Program-made: the position numbers and the translations under genes
Notes under the pieces: model-generated
What the model was told of the DNA's origin: nothing
Database searches by the model: none
What the model saw: only the letters and a program-made list of their open reading frames with translations
Shown here: in pieces, positions 27,686 to 37,497 of the stretch
How positions within the stretch are numbered: position 1 is the stretch's first letter
Layout: each line of letters starts with the position of its first letter
Assembly (NCBI RefSeq): GCF_021283545.2
Contig: NZ_CP128540.1
Span: 903,501-967,500, forward strand
Reading direction: 5' to 3'
DNA length: 64,000 nt
DNA from: Pseudomonas alloputida
Lineage (GTDB): Bacteria; Pseudomonadota; Gammaproteobacteria; Pseudomonadales; Pseudomonadaceae

Positions 27686-30538
27686 ATGCTCGAGCTCGCC
27701 AATGAGCAGATAGCCATGGGCCAGAAGGCCGCCGACAAGGCCGAGGCGTTACGCCTTCTGGCGGATCGGCTGGTTGCGGACGGCCTGGTCGCCGAGGGTT
27801 ACCTGCAAGGGCTGCAGGCCCGGGAGGCACAAGGCTCCACTTTCCTTGGCCAGGGCATCGCCATTCCCCATGGTACGCCGCAAACACGTGACCTGGTGTA
27901 TGCCACCGGCGTACGCCTGCTGCAGTTCCCCGAGGGGGTAGACTGGGGTGACGGGCAAATGGTCTACCTGGCCATTGGTATTGCCGCCCGCTCCGACGAA
28001 CACCTGCGCCTGCTGCAGCTGTTGACCCGGGCGCTGGGCGAGACCGACCTGGCCGAAGCCTTGCGCCGTGCCAGCTCTGCCGAAGCGCTGCTCAAGCTGC
28101 TGCAGGGCGCGCCCCAGGCGCTGGCGCTGGATGCGCAGCTGGTCGGCCTGAACGTGCCGGCAGAAGACTTCGACGAACTGGCCTGGCGCGGTGCCCGCCT
28201 GCTGCAACGTGCCGACTGTGTCGACAGTGGCTTTGCCGCCGTGCTGCAGCAGGCCGAGCCGCTGCCGCTGGGTGAGGGCCTGTGGTGGCTGCACAGCGAG
28301 CGCCAGGTTCGTCAGCCAGGCCTGGCCTTCATCACCCCGCAGCAGCCGCTGCGTTACCGCGACCAGCCGCTCAACGGTCTGTTCTGCCTGGCCAGCCTTG
28401 GCGCCGCTCACGAGGCCCTGCTCGAGCGGCTGTGCGAAGTGCTGATCGAAGGCCGTGGGCAGGTGCTCTACCAAGCCACCAGCAGCCGTGCGGTGCTGGA
28501 AGTGCTGGGCGGCGAAGTGCCGGCGGACTGGCCCAGCGCACGGGTCGTGCTGGCCAATCCACATGGCTTGCATGCGCGACCGGCCAAGGTGCTTGCACAA
28601 CTGGCCAAAGGCTTTGAAGGGGAAATCCGTGTGCGCCTGGTCGATAGCGCGCAGCCAGCCGTATCGGTGAAGAGCCTGAGCAAGCTGCTCAGCCTCGGCG
28701 CACGCCGTGGTCAGGCACTGGAACTGGTCGCCGAACCGAGCATCGCTGCCGATGCCTTGCCGGTGCTGCTGGCTGCTATCGAACAAGGCTTGGGTGAAGA
28801 GGTGGAACCGCTACCGCAGAGCGTCGCGCCCATTGCCGATGAAGTCCCCGAAGTACTGCAAGCGCCAGCGGCCGGCAGCCGTATCCAGGGTGTGGGCGCC
28901 GCCCCCGGCATTGCCAGCGGCCCGGCGCATGTCTGTGTCGAGCGTGAGTTCGACTATCCCTTGCGGGGTGAATCGTGCGCCCTGGAGCGGCAGAAACTGC
29001 GCGAAGCCTTGGCTACCGTCAATGGCGAACTGCAGGCTTTGGTCCTGCGCAGCGACAAGGCCATTGGCGAAATTTTCGTCACCCACCAGGAAATGCTTGC
29101 CGACCCGGCCCTGACCGATGATGTCGAACAGCGCCTGGCCCAGGGCGAAAGCGCTGCGGCCGCGTGGATGGCCGTGATCGAAGCTGCGGCCCGTCAGCAA
29201 GAGGCGTTGCACGATGCGCTGCTCGCCGAGCGCGCCGCCGACCTGCGCGATATTGGCCGCCGCGTGCTGGCGCAGTTGTGTGGTGTGCAGGCGCAGGTTG
29301 AACCCGAGCAACCCTATGTGCTGGTGATGACCGAAGTCGGTCCATCCGATGTCGCCCGCCTGGACCCCAACCGGGTTGCCGGCATTGTCACCGCCCAGGG
29401 CGGCGCCACGGCCCACAGTGCCATCGTCGCCCGGGCGTTGGGCATACCAGCAGTGGTCGGCGCGGGTGCATCGATACTGCTGTTGGAGAGTGGTACGCCG
29501 CTGCTGCTCGATGGCCAGCGTGGTGTGGTCAGCGTCGCACCGCCAGCGGATGAGCTGCAGCGGGCGCTGGCCGAGCGTGACCTGCGCGAGCAACGCCTGC
29601 AGGCCGCCTGGGCCAACCGCTTCGAGCCGGCCATCACCCGTGATGGGCATGCCGTCGAGGTGTTTGCCAACATCGGCGATAGCAACGGCATCGCCAAGGT
29701 GGTGGAGCAGGGCGCCGAAGGTGTCGGCCTGCTGCGCACCGAACTGATTTTCATGGCCCACCCTCAAGCGCCGGATGTGGCTACCCAGGAAGCCGAGTAC
29801 CGCCGCGTGCTCGATGGCCTCGATGGGCGCCCGCTGGTGGTGCGCACCCTGGATGTTGGCGGCGACAAACCGTTGCCTTACTGGCCGATCGCTGCCGAGG
29901 AAAATCCCTTCCTCGGCGTGCGCGGTGTGCGTTTGACCCTGCAGCGCCCGCAAGTGATGGAAGACCAGTTGCGCGCGTTGCTGCGGGCCGCCGACCAGCG
30001 CCCGTTGCGTATCATGTTCCCCATGGTTGGCCAGGTGCACGAATGGCGTGAGGCGCGGGCCATGGTGGAGCGCCTGCGTGCAGAAATCCCGGTAGCCGAC
30101 CTGCAATTGGGCATTATGGTCGAGGTGCCTTCAGCGGCCCTGCTGGCAGCGCAATTGGCGCGCGAAGTGGACTTCTTCAGCATCGGCACCAACGACCTGA
30201 CTCAGTACACCTTGGCCATCGACCGTGGCCACCCCAGCCTCTCTGCACAGGCCGACGGCCTGCACCCGGCGGTATTGAGCCTGATCGACATGACCGTGCG
30301 CGCCGCCCATGCCCACGGCAAGTGGGTGGGCGTGTGTGGCGAGCTGGCAGCCGACCCGCAGGCGGTGGCCGTGCTGCTGGGGCTGGACGTGGACGAACTC
30401 AGCGTCTCCGCGCGCAGCATTGCCGAAGTCAAGGCACTGGTTCGCCAGGCCGATCATCAGACAGCCCGCGCCCTGGCGCGCGAGGCCCTGCAACAGGACA
30501 GCGCCGCAGCAGTTCGCGCGCTGGTGGAGCGTTACTGA
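27686..30538 (+). CDS. fruB: Fructose PTS multiphosphoryl protein EIIA-HPr-EI
   Basis: 950 residues from ATG 27686, with AAAGGAGAAGG upstream. Three phosphotransfer domains: EIIA (about 1-145, active His62 in GQGIAIPHGTPQ), HPr (about 285-370, His in ANPHGLHARPAK) and enzyme I (about 400-950, His in GGATAHSAIVARALGIP, plus RTLDVGGDKPLPYWP and SIGTNDLTQYTLAIDR). Together they carry phosphate from phosphoenolpyruvate to the FruA permease without general PTS proteins. It is first in the fruBKA operon; fruK starts on the next base after its stop. Confidence 0.96.
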   Translation: MLELANEQIAMGQKAADKAEALRLLADRLVADGLVAEGYLQGLQAREAQGSTFLGQGIAIPHGTPQTRDLVYATGVRLLQFPEGVDWGDGQMVYLAIGIAARSDEHLRLLQLLTRALGETDLAEALRRASSAEALLKLLQGAPQALALDAQLVGLNVPAEDFDELAWRGARLLQRADCVDSGFAAVLQQAEPLPLGEGLWWLHSERQVRQPGLAFITPQQPLRYRDQPLNGLFCLASLGAAHEALLERLCEVLIEGRGQVLYQATSSRAVLEVLGGEVPADWPSARVVLANPHGLHARPAKVLAQLAKGFEGEIRVRLVDSAQPAVSVKSLSKLLSLGARRGQALELVAEPSIAADALPVLLAAIEQGLGEEVEPLPQSVAPIADEVPEVLQAPAAGSRIQGVGAAPGIASGPAHVCVEREFDYPLRGESCALERQKLREALATVNGELQALVLRSDKAIGEIFVTHQEMLADPALTDDVEQRLAQGESAAAAWMAVIEAAARQQEALHDALLAERAADLRDIGRRVLAQLCGVQAQVEPEQPYVLVMTEVGPSDVARLDPNRVAGIVTAQGGATAHSAIVARALGIPAVVGAGASILLLESGTPLLLDGQRGVVSVAPPADELQRALAERDLREQRLQAAWANRFEPAITRDGHAVEVFANIGDSNGIAKVVEQGAEGVGLLRTELIFMAHPQAPDVATQEAEYRRVLDGLDGRPLVVRTLDVGGDKPLPYWPIAAEENPFLGVRGVRLTLQRPQVMEDQLRALLRAADQRPLRIMFPMVGQVHEWREARAMVERLRAEIPVADLQLGIMVEVPSAALLAAQLAREVDFFSIGTNDLTQYTLAIDRGHPSLSAQADGLHPAVLSLIDMTVRAAHAHGKWVGVCGELAADPQAVAVLLGLDVDELSVSARSIAEVKALVRQADHQTARALAREALQQDSAAAVRALVERY

Positions 30539-31486
30539 ATGGCCAAGATCCTCACTCTCACCCTGAACCCTGCGCTGGATATCACCATCGGCCTGGACAC
30601 TCTGCGCCCAGGGCAGGTCAACCGTAGCCAGGCGCAGCACAGTCACGCCGCAGGCAAGGGGCTGAACGTTGCCCAGGTACTGGCAGACCTGGGGCACAGC
30701 GTAACCGTGGGCGGTTTCCTGGGGGGCGACAATCTGCAGCCCTTCGAGGCGCTGATCGACGGCCGCGGTTTTACCGACTGCTTTGTCCGTGTGCCGGGCG
30801 AAACCCGCAGCAATATCAAGCTGGTCGAGGCCGATGGCCGCGTGACCGACATCAACGGGCAGGGCCCGGAAGTCGACGAGGCGGCACGCAGTGCCTTGCT
30901 GCACAGGCTGGAACAGATTGCCCCCGGTCACGATGCCGTGGTGGTGGCCGGTAGCCTGCCGCGTGGAATCAGTGCCGACTGGTTCCGCCAGTTGCTCGAA
31001 CGGTTGAAGGCCCAAGGCCTCAAGGTAGTCCTGGACAGCAGTGGTGAAGCCCTGCGTGTTGGCTTGCAAAGCGCGCCCTGGTTGGTCAAGCCCAATACCG
31101 AAGAACTGGGCGAAGTGCTGGGCCTGGCTGTGGATAACCTGACGCAACAGCGCGCTGCCGCCAAGCGCCTGCTGGACAGTGGCGTTGAACACGTGGTGGT
31201 GTCTGCGGGCGAGCAGGGCGTCAGTTGGTTCAGTCGCGATCTGGCCCTGCAGGCCCGCCCACCCAAGGTGCGGGTTGCCAGCACGGTGGGGGCGGGGGAT
31301 TCGCTGGTGGCCGGCATGGTCCACGGCCTGCTGCTGGCCGAGGCGCCTGCGCAGACGTTGACCCGGGCCACTGCCATCGCCGCCCAGGCCGTTACCCAGG
31401 TTGGCTTCGGCATCCATGACCGCGAGCACCTTGCGCAGTTGGAAGCGGCCGTGCAACTGACAGAACAACAAGAGGGTTGCCGATGA
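30539..31486 (+). CDS. fruK: 1-phosphofructokinase
   Basis: 315 residues, starting directly after the fruB stop. PfkB-family signatures: LTLNPALDITIGLDTLRPGQ at the N-terminus, GKGLNVAQVLADLGH, and the C-terminal catalytic VGAGDSLVAGMVHG. It phosphorylates fructose 1-phosphate, the FruA product and Cra inducer, to fructose 1,6-bisphosphate. The stop overlaps the fruA start by 4 nt. Confidence 0.96.
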   Translation: MAKILTLTLNPALDITIGLDTLRPGQVNRSQAQHSHAAGKGLNVAQVLADLGHSVTVGGFLGGDNLQPFEALIDGRGFTDCFVRVPGETRSNIKLVEADGRVTDINGQGPEVDEAARSALLHRLEQIAPGHDAVVVAGSLPRGISADWFRQLLERLKAQGLKVVLDSSGEALRVGLQSAPWLVKPNTEELGEVLGLAVDNLTQQRAAAKRLLDSGVEHVVVSAGEQGVSWFSRDLALQARPPKVRVASTVGAGDSLVAGMVHGLLLAEAPAQTLTRATAIAAQAVTQVGFGIHDREHLAQLEAAVQLTEQQEGCR

Positions 31487-33225
31487 ACATTGCCATAGTC
31501 ACCGCCTGCCCCAATGGCCAGGTATCGAGTGTACTGAGTGCACGCTTGCTGTCCGCCGCCGCCCAGCGTCGCGGCTGGAGCACCAGCGTCGAAGTGCAGA
31601 ATACTGAACACCCCGAGCGGCAACTGAGCGCCGCACAGATCGCCGAGGCTGACTGGGTGCTTGTGGTCAGCACCGGGCCGGTGGACCTGGCCCGCTTCGT
31701 CGGCAAGCGCCTGTACCAAAGCACACCGTCCCAGGCGCTGGCTGATCGCGAAGGCTTTCTCGACGAAGCGGCGGCCAACGCCGAGCTGCTGGCCGCAGTG
31801 ACAGGCGCCCCTGCCGCAGCTAGCAGTGCTGGCGCTCGCATCGTTGCCGTCACTGCATGCCCGACCGGCGTAGCCCATACCTTCATGGCCGCAGAAGCCT
31901 TGCAGCAAGCCGCACAGCAACTGGGCTACCAGTTGACCGTCGAGACCCAGGGCTCGGTCGGTGCGCGCAATCCCTTGTCTGCTGAAGCCATCGCAGCGGC
32001 GGACGTGGTGCTGCTGGCCGCCGACATTGAAGTACCCACTGCACGTTTCGCCGGCAAACGTATTTACCGTTGTGGTACTGGCATTGCCCTCAAGCAGGCC
32101 CGCGCTACCCTGGACAAAGCCCTGGCGCAGGCCACGGTGGAAAACGGTGCCGACGCTGCAGCGGCGACCACGCCGACCAAGAGCGAGAAAACCGGCGTGT
32201 ACAAGCACTTGCTGACCGGCGTCTCGTTCATGCTTCCGATGGTGGTGGCCGGCGGCCTGCTGATTGCGTTGTCGTTCGTGTTCGGTATCGAGGCCTACAA
32301 AGAGGCGGGCACCTTGCCGGCGGCGTTGATGCAGATTGGCGGTGAGGCTGCCTTCAAACTGATGGTTCCGCTACTGGCAGGCTATATCGCCTGGTCTATC
32401 GCCGACCGCCCCGGGCTGGCCCCGGGCATGATCGGCGGCCTGTTGGCCAGCACCTTGGGGGCCGGCTTCATCGGTGGCATTGTCGCCGGTTTCCTCGCCG
32501 GTTACAGCGCCAAGGCCATTGCCCGATGGGCGCGCTTGCCCAGCAGCCTGGAGGCGCTCAAGCCGATCCTTATCATTCCATTGCTGGCCAGTCTGTTCAC
32601 CGGGCTGGTGATGATCTACGTGGTTGGCCAGCCGGTAGCGGCGATGCTCGAAGGCCTGACGCATTTTCTCGACAGCATGGGCACCACCAATGCCATCCTG
32701 CTGGGGCTGTTGCTGGGCGGCATGATGTGCGTCGACCTTGGCGGGCCGATCAACAAGGCCGCCTATGCGTTCTCGGTGGGGCTGCTGGCCTCGTCGAGCT
32801 ACGCGCCAATGGCGGCGACCATGGCCGCCGGCATGGTGCCGCCGATTGGCTTGGGTATTGCCACCTTCCTGGCCCGGCGCAAGTTCGCCCAGAGCGAGCG
32901 CGAGGCGGGCAAGGCGGCGCTGGCGCTGGGGCTGTGCTTCATCTCCGAGGGGGCGATTCCGTTTGCCGCCAAGGACCCGTTACGGGTGATCCCGGCCAGT
33001 ATCGCCGGTGGTGCGTTGACCGGGGCATTGTCGATGTATTTTGGCTGCAAGCTGATGGCGCCGCATGGCGGCTTGTTCGTGTTGTTGATCCCCAACGCGA
33101 TCAACCATGCGTTGCTTTATCTGCTGGCGATTGTGGCGGGTAGCCTGGTGACAGCGGTGGTGTATGCGGTTATCAAGAAGAGCGAGCGTGTGGAGTTGGC
33201 CGTGGCGCCTGCTAAAAGTGTATGA
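31483..33225 (+). CDS. fruA: Fructose PTS permease EIIBC
   Basis: 580 residues from ATG 31483 (AGAGGG upstream), overlapping fruK. A degenerate first EIIB-like domain (about 1-100, ACPNGQVSSVL) is followed by the active EIIB domain (about 115-210), whose phospho-Cys is in AVTACPTGVAHTFMAAEA. From about residue 235 there is an EIIC membrane domain of eight or more helices (SFMLPMVVAGGLLIALSFVF, GGMMCVDLGGPINKAAYAF, FISEGAIPFAAKDPLRV). It imports and phosphorylates fructose at carbon 1. Last gene of fruBKA. Confidence 0.96.
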   Translation: MNIAIVTACPNGQVSSVLSARLLSAAAQRRGWSTSVEVQNTEHPERQLSAAQIAEADWVLVVSTGPVDLARFVGKRLYQSTPSQALADREGFLDEAAANAELLAAVTGAPAAASSAGARIVAVTACPTGVAHTFMAAEALQQAAQQLGYQLTVETQGSVGARNPLSAEAIAAADVVLLAADIEVPTARFAGKRIYRCGTGIALKQARATLDKALAQATVENGADAAAATTPTKSEKTGVYKHLLTGVSFMLPMVVAGGLLIALSFVFGIEAYKEAGTLPAALMQIGGEAAFKLMVPLLAGYIAWSIADRPGLAPGMIGGLLASTLGAGFIGGIVAGFLAGYSAKAIARWARLPSSLEALKPILIIPLLASLFTGLVMIYVVGQPVAAMLEGLTHFLDSMGTTNAILLGLLLGGMMCVDLGGPINKAAYAFSVGLLASSSYAPMAATMAAGMVPPIGLGIATFLARRKFAQSEREAGKAALALGLCFISEGAIPFAAKDPLRVIPASIAGGALTGALSMYFGCKLMAPHGGLFVLLIPNAINHALLYLLAIVAGSLVTAVVYAVIKKSERVELAVAPAKSV

Positions 33226-33237
33226 GCAGACCTCGTT

Positions 33238-33356
33238 CTGTGGGTGCGGCCTTGTGTCGCGAAAGGGCCGCAAAGCGGCCCCGGCAATCTAAGTTGCGAA
33301 GCTGAAAATCTGGGGCTGCTTCGCAGCCCTTTCGCGACACAAGGCCGCTCCCACAG
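33238..33356. repeat. Large inverted repeat (REP-like) after fruA, probable terminator
   Basis: CTGTGGGTGCGGCCTTGTGT at 33238 onward pairs with the arm ending ...CACAAGGCCGCTCCCACAG at 33356; the arms are about 31 bp with one or two mismatches. Inner stems GGGCCGCAAAGCGGCCC and GGGCTGCTTCGCAGCCC lie inside. This CTTTCGCGACACAAGGC element is a common P. putida intergenic palindrome, here between the convergent fruA and DUF3820 genes. Confidence 0.8.
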
Positions 33357-33372
33357 AGCCCGCGTTGGCCTT

Positions 33373-33594
33373 TCAACTGCGATGCTTCTGCCGCAACGGC
33401 ACCAGTAGATCACCCAGCCCGTTGTGATCGATCTCATGCATCAACGCCAGCAACCCGCCCAGTTCCCCTGCCGGGAAGCCCTTGCGCGCAAACCACGCCA
33501 GGTAGTCCCCGGGCAGGTCGGCAATGATCCTGCCCTGGTACTTGCCGAACGGCATGCTGCGGGTCACCAGTAGTTCGAGGGTTTCCGGCTTCAT
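33373..33594 (-). CDS. DUF3820 family small protein
   Basis: 73 residues from ATG 33594. The core TRSMPFGKYQGRIIADLPGD then YLAWFARKGFPAGELGGLLA is the DUF3820 pattern. A basic C-terminal tail (LRQKHRS) follows. Family members in Pseudomonas are annotated as putative quorum-sensing-regulated factors, but no function is established. It is a single gene convergent with fruA. Confidence 0.8.
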   Translation of the reverse strand: MKPETLELLVTRSMPFGKYQGRIIADLPGDYLAWFARKGFPAGELGGLLALMHEIDHNGLGDLLVPLRQKHRS

Positions 33595-33741
33595 CTTCGC
33601 GCACCTGGCTGTGGAAAGGTGCCGACCATACTGCAATCTGCACGAAGCCCCAAGCTGCAATCATGCAGAACGCCGTTGACAGCCGATGCCATCATTTTTT
33701 TAACTTATTGAATATTAAGTAATTTATATTTTTTGAAAGCG

Positions 33742-33757
33742 TGGCACGAACACTGCA
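33742..33757 (+). promoter_or_regulatory. Sigma-54-type promoter of the DUF2383 gene
   Basis: TGGCACGAACACTGCA matches the -24/-12 consensus (TGGCACRNNNNTTGCW) with one mismatch. GG at 33743 and GC at 33755 have the required 10-bp offset. A strongly AT-rich stretch lies just upstream (33690-33735), as often seen with IHF-assisted sigma-54 promoters. The predicted start is about 30 bp before the gene. Confidence 0.65.
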
Positions 33758-33795
33758 ATTCCCTAGTGGACTATCACCTGCCAAGGAGTTCGACC

Positions 33796-34272
33796 ATGAG
33801 CAACCCCAACAAAGACGTGATCGATGTACTCAACGACCTGATCGAGTACAGCAAGGATGGCGAGAAAGGTTTCAAGGCCTCGGCCGATGATGTGAAGAAC
33901 CCCGAACTGAAAGCGTTCTTCGTCCAGCGTGCGGGCGAGTGCGCCAACGCTGCCAGTGAGCTGCAGAGCGAAGTGCGCCGCCTGGGCGGCGATCCGGAAA
34001 CTTCTACCAGCATCAGTGGCGACCTGCACCGCGGCTGGGTCAACCTCAAGTCGATGGTCACCGGCAAGGACGAGGAGGCAGTGCTGAACGAGGTAGAGCG
34101 TGGCGAGGACCACGCCCTCAAGGCCTACAAGGAAGCCCGCGAGAAGCTGGTGAAACTAGGCCGCACTGCCAGCGACATGACCTACAGCCTGGTGGAAAAG
34201 CAGCTGCAAGGCGTGCAGCGCAACCATGACCAGGTCAAGGCCCTGCGCAACGCCGCTCGCGCCCGCTCCTAA
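33796..34272 (+). CDS. DUF2383/PA2169-family four-helix-bundle protein
   Basis: 158 residues from ATG 33796 (AAGGAG upstream). All-helical and highly charged, with IDVLNDLIEYSKDGEKGFKA at the start and EVRRLGGDPETSTSISGDLH in the middle, which are the DUF2383 (ferritin-like fold) landmarks. The Glu/His pattern (EVERGEDHALKAY) could bind metal, but this is not proven. Family genes are often stress-induced; here a sigma-54-type promoter is present. The stop overlaps the convergent diguanylate cyclase stop by a few bases. Confidence 0.85.
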   Translation: MSNPNKDVIDVLNDLIEYSKDGEKGFKASADDVKNPELKAFFVQRAGECANAASELQSEVRRLGGDPETSTSISGDLHRGWVNLKSMVTGKDEEAVLNEVERGEDHALKAYKEAREKLVKLGRTASDMTYSLVEKQLQGVQRNHDQVKALRNAARARS

Positions 34273-35759
34273 TCAAGCGGGCCCTCTACCCGATTGCGGC
34301 CATTGGCCTTGGCCCGGTAGAGCGCTTCGTCCGCAGCACCCAGCAGCCTGCCAAGGTCCTGCTGGGTGCCGGACAGACCGATACCGATGCTCACGGTCAC
34401 GGCGTGGGCATCATCCGCAAACGGCGCCAGCGCCTCGACGTTGGCTCGGATGCGTTCAGCCAGTAGCTGGGCCCCGGCCAGATCGGTTTCTGGCAACACT
34501 ACCTGAAACTCCTCCCCACCATAGCGCGCAGCCAGGTCCGCAGGGCGACGAATGCATGCCTCGATGGCCTTGGCCACCTCGCGCAAGGCATGGTCGCCGC
34601 CGGCATGGCCATGGCGCTGGTTGAATGCCTTGAAGTGGTCCACGTCCACCATCAGTATCGCCAGCGGCTTACGGCTACGTTGGGCGCGGGCCCATTCCTG
34701 GCGCAGCACATGGTCCAGCCTGCGGCGGTTGGCCAGGCCAGTCAGGCTATCGGTGGAAGCGAGCATGGCCAGGTCTTCTTCGGCTTCGTGGCGGCGGCGC
34801 AGTTCGCGGCCCAGCAGCAATGTCAGCCAGAGAATGCCCACGCACAGACCGCCGGTGGCGACGCTGACCAGAATGGCGGTGCGGCGCCAGGACTCGAACA
34901 CCTCGTCGGCCGAGTGCGCCACTAGCACGATCAGTGGCAACTGCGCGACCCGGGCGAAGGTGAACATGCGCAGCTTGCCGCTGCTGTGGGAGCGGGCGGT
35001 GAAGCTACCGCTCTGTTCACTGAGGATGCGTTTGAAATTGGGCCGTTCGGTGTAGTAGGTGCCAATCAGCGGGTCCTGCCCGCGGTAGGGCTGGCGGACG
35101 AGCAGCTGCCCATCGGTATTGAACAGGTTGATGCTGCTGTCGTGGCCAATGTCCAGGAGCTGGAACAACTCATTGAAGTACGACAGGCGCAGCGCACCCG
35201 CTGCCAACCCGGCGAACTCGCCATTGGGGCCGGAGATACGTCGGCTGAAACTGATACACCAGTCCAGGTCGCCAAGCTTGGCCTTGAAAGGGGGGCCCAC
35301 CAGCAAGCCGAGGTTGGCATTGTGCTGGTGGGCCTTGAACACCCCGGTTTCGCCGAAGTTGGCCTTGCGCGGCACGCTACTGGTGGAGTCGCCAACGATA
35401 TTGCCTTGCTTGTCCAGCCACAGCACGTCACCGCGCTTGCGGTCGACGAAGGCTTCATTGAAAAGCAGGCGCTGGCGTATCGGGCCGGGGACTTCCGGCA
35501 GTTCCTTGCGGCCAACCGCCCAGATCAAGCCTTGCAGGGATTGGTCGTAGAGTTCGACGTTGCGCAGAATGTCGCTTTCGATCAGCTGCACGATGTTGTT
35601 CGACGAGCGCACCGCCGACTGCTCGACACTATCGCGCTCGCGGGCAAGCAGATAGCTGACGATGGCCACGATGGCGAGCACGGCAAGGCAACTGCCCAGG
35701 TTGAGGATCAGCTCGGGGTGCGACCTGTAGACTGCGAAACGCGGGGATTGGGTGGGCAT
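34269..35759 (-). CDS. Diguanylate cyclase with extracytoplasmic sensor domain
   Basis: 496 residues. First membrane span at about residues 18-40, a periplasmic dCACHE-like sensor region (about 45-285; includes DVLWLDKQGNIVGDS and WCISFSRRISGPNGEFAGLA), a second span at about 290-312, and a C-terminal GGDEF domain (about 330-490). The active site is GGEEF, which is catalytically competent. An RxxD inhibitory site (RPAD) lies five residues before it, so product feedback is expected. It makes cyclic-di-GMP in response to an unknown periplasmic signal. Confidence 0.93.
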   Translation of the reverse strand: MPTQSPRFAVYRSHPELILNLGSCLAVLAIVAIVSYLLARERDSVEQSAVRSSNNIVQLIESDILRNVELYDQSLQGLIWAVGRKELPEVPGPIRQRLLFNEAFVDRKRGDVLWLDKQGNIVGDSTSSVPRKANFGETGVFKAHQHNANLGLLVGPPFKAKLGDLDWCISFSRRISGPNGEFAGLAAGALRLSYFNELFQLLDIGHDSSINLFNTDGQLLVRQPYRGQDPLIGTYYTERPNFKRILSEQSGSFTARSHSSGKLRMFTFARVAQLPLIVLVAHSADEVFESWRRTAILVSVATGGLCVGILWLTLLLGRELRRRHEAEEDLAMLASTDSLTGLANRRRLDHVLRQEWARAQRSRKPLAILMVDVDHFKAFNQRHGHAGGDHALREVAKAIEACIRRPADLAARYGGEEFQVVLPETDLAGAQLLAERIRANVEALAPFADDAHAVTVSIGIGLSGTQQDLGRLLGAADEALYRAKANGRNRVEGPLD

Positions 35760-35882
35760 GCTCGCTACTGCGTGGGCAGGGCCATTCGCGGCGGCGATAT
35801 TCTAGGGAAGCGGGCATTGTCGGACAAGATTTGTCCGACGGAAGCACGGTGTACCGTACTTTTCGATTTGCCGTGGACCCTT

Positions 35883-35942
35883 GTAGGAGCGGGTTTACCC
35901 GCGAACACCGGCGAAGCCTTCTTCGCGGGTAACCGCTCCTAC
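35883..35942. repeat. REP inverted pair between OprD-type porin and diguanylate cyclase genes
   Basis: GTAGGAGCGGGTTTACCCGC at the left and GCGGGTAACCGCTCCTAC at the right are inverted copies of the P. putida REP core, with one base missing in the right copy. It lies between the porin stop and the cyclase start. Confidence 0.9.
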
Positions 35943-35957
35943 ACTGGCAGCAAAAGA

Positions 35958-37292
35958 TCAGAACACGTTCAGTGGGTAATCGACGATTACCCGCAGTTCA
36001 TCGTTGTCGCTGTTGCTGTCGATCGACGCATAACCCTGGCTGCCGCGGTGGGTGGCATAGCGTACCAGCACCGACAGGTCCTTGAGGTCACCTTCCTGGA
36101 ATACGTATTTCACGTCCAGGTCGCGCTCCCAGTGCATGGCGTTCTTGCCATCTTCACGGTAGTAGTCGTAGTGAGTGGTGTCCTGAGTGGCCTTGGTCAG
36201 GTCAGCCTCGCCGCGCGAGTAGGACAGCGAGGTGGACAAACCAGGCACGCCGACACCGGCGAAGTCATAGCCGTACTGCAGTTTCCACGAACGCTCGTTC
36301 GGCGCGTTGAAGTCCGAGTACATGCGCGAGTTGTCCAGGTACACGCTGTCGCCCAGGTTGATGTAGTCGAACGGCGTGTTGCCGTTCACTCGCTGGTAGG
36401 CAGCGGTGACGCTGTGGAAGCCTGCATTGACGGTAAAGTGCACGCTGTAGGTGTTGTTGTCGATCTTGCCTAGCAGGGCCTGGCCGGTGTCCTGGGTGTG
36501 ATAGAAGTGCACGCCCGGGTTCAGGCTGACCAGGTCATTGACCACATAGGTGTAGTCGAAGTCCGCGTAGTACTGGTTCCAGATGTCCTTCAGCTCGGCG
36601 GCGTACAGGTTGGCGGTGATGTGCTCGGTACCGCTCCACGACGCGCCGGCCCAGTTCAGGTGCTTGCTCTTGTCGTGCTCGTCCAGTGACCCGTAGTAGG
36701 TGTCGATGCGGCGATGGCCGCTTTGGTTGTACGGGTGGGTGAAGCTGACCTGGCCGCCTTCGAGCAACAGGCCGTCGATGCTGGTGTTGGTCAGGCTTAC
36801 ACCGCGGAAGGTTTGCGGCAACATGCGCGTTTCGCCGCCGGCGATCACTGGGTTGGTGAGGAACAGGTCACCGGCTTTCAGCTCGGTGTCGAAGGCTTTC
36901 AGCTTGACTGCAGCACCGGCAGTGGAGAACGAATGCGGGGCAGCGCCCAGTTCGCCGTCGTCCTTGATGTGTTCGGGCAGGATGCTGGTGCCGGCATGGC
37001 CGCCACCGCCGTCGAGCTTCAGGCCCAGCATGGCATGAGCATCCAGGCCAAAACCGACCACACCCGGGGTGTAGCCCGACTCGAAACGCGCTACCGCGCC
37101 CTGGCCCCACTCGCGGGTGTCGCGCACGCCGGCGTTGTGGTTGTCGCGGTTGAAGTAGGCATTACGAAAATGCAGGTTGAAGGACGAACCTTCGATGAAG
37201 CCATCAGCCTTGTCTTCATCTGCCTGGGCGGCGAAAGGGATCGTTGCAGTCAACGCAATGAAAAGCGGGGTAAAACGAAACGCGGAAGGCAC
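35958..37292 (-). CDS. OprD-family outer-membrane porin
   Basis: 444 residues from GTG 37292, which is supported by AAGGAGC eight bases upstream. Signal peptide ([12 protein letters not shown]), then the OprD start [40 protein letters not shown], and a C-terminal strand ending DYPLNVF with terminal Phe. OprD porins are 18-strand channels for small carboxylates or amino acids; the substrate here cannot be read from sequence. It is a single gene behind a terminator at 37398-37423. Confidence 0.92.
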   Translation of the reverse strand: MPSAFRFTPLFIALTATIPFAAQADEDKADGFIEGSSFNLHFRNAYFNRDNHNAGVRDTREWGQGAVARFESGYTPGVVGFGLDAHAMLGLKLDGGGGHAGTSILPEHIKDDGELGAAPHSFSTAGAAVKLKAFDTELKAGDLFLTNPVIAGGETRMLPQTFRGVSLTNTSIDGLLLEGGQVSFTHPYNQSGHRRIDTYYGSLDEHDKSKHLNWAGASWSGTEHITANLYAAELKDIWNQYYADFDYTYVVNDLVSLNPGVHFYHTQDTGQALLGKIDNNTYSVHFTVNAGFHSVTAAYQRVNGNTPFDYINLGDSVYLDNSRMYSDFNAPNERSWKLQYGYDFAGVGVPGLSTSLSYSRGEADLTKATQDTTHYDYYREDGKNAMHWERDLDVKYVFQEGDLKDLSVLVRYATHRGSQGYASIDSNSDNDELRVIVDYPLNVF

Positions 37293-37397
37293 CGGTACTA
37301 GCTCCTTGGATCTGACGGTGGGGCAGTTTTTATATTTGAATGTGCGTCTTTTTTATAGGGACACGTTACAGCCGGGCTGAGCGTTAAAGCACATAAA

Positions 37398-37423
37398 AAA
37401 AGCCGCTGATCGGCAGCGGCTTT
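37398..37423 (-). terminator. Terminator after the small secreted protein gene
   Basis: AAAGCCGCTG-ATCGG-CAGCGGCTTT with an A tract on the left (T tract on the minus strand). It lies 75 bp downstream of the gene ending at 37498 and upstream of the OprD-type porin. Confidence 0.88.
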
Positions 37424-37497
37424 AAAAGGCTAACATATCGGCACCGGGGGTGCCCATGGCGTAGCCAAGGGAAAACGGGAGTAGCGACAGCGCGTGA

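Noticed and set aside
27645..27686. Possible Crc/Hfq (A-rich AAnAAnAA) target in the fruB leader
   Set aside because: Only a partial match (AACAATAC) exists and it is not near the ribosome site; too weak to report as a feature.
28811..30106. 431-codon open frame opposite fruB
   Set aside because: Shadow of the enzyme I coding region; no domain and no start signals.
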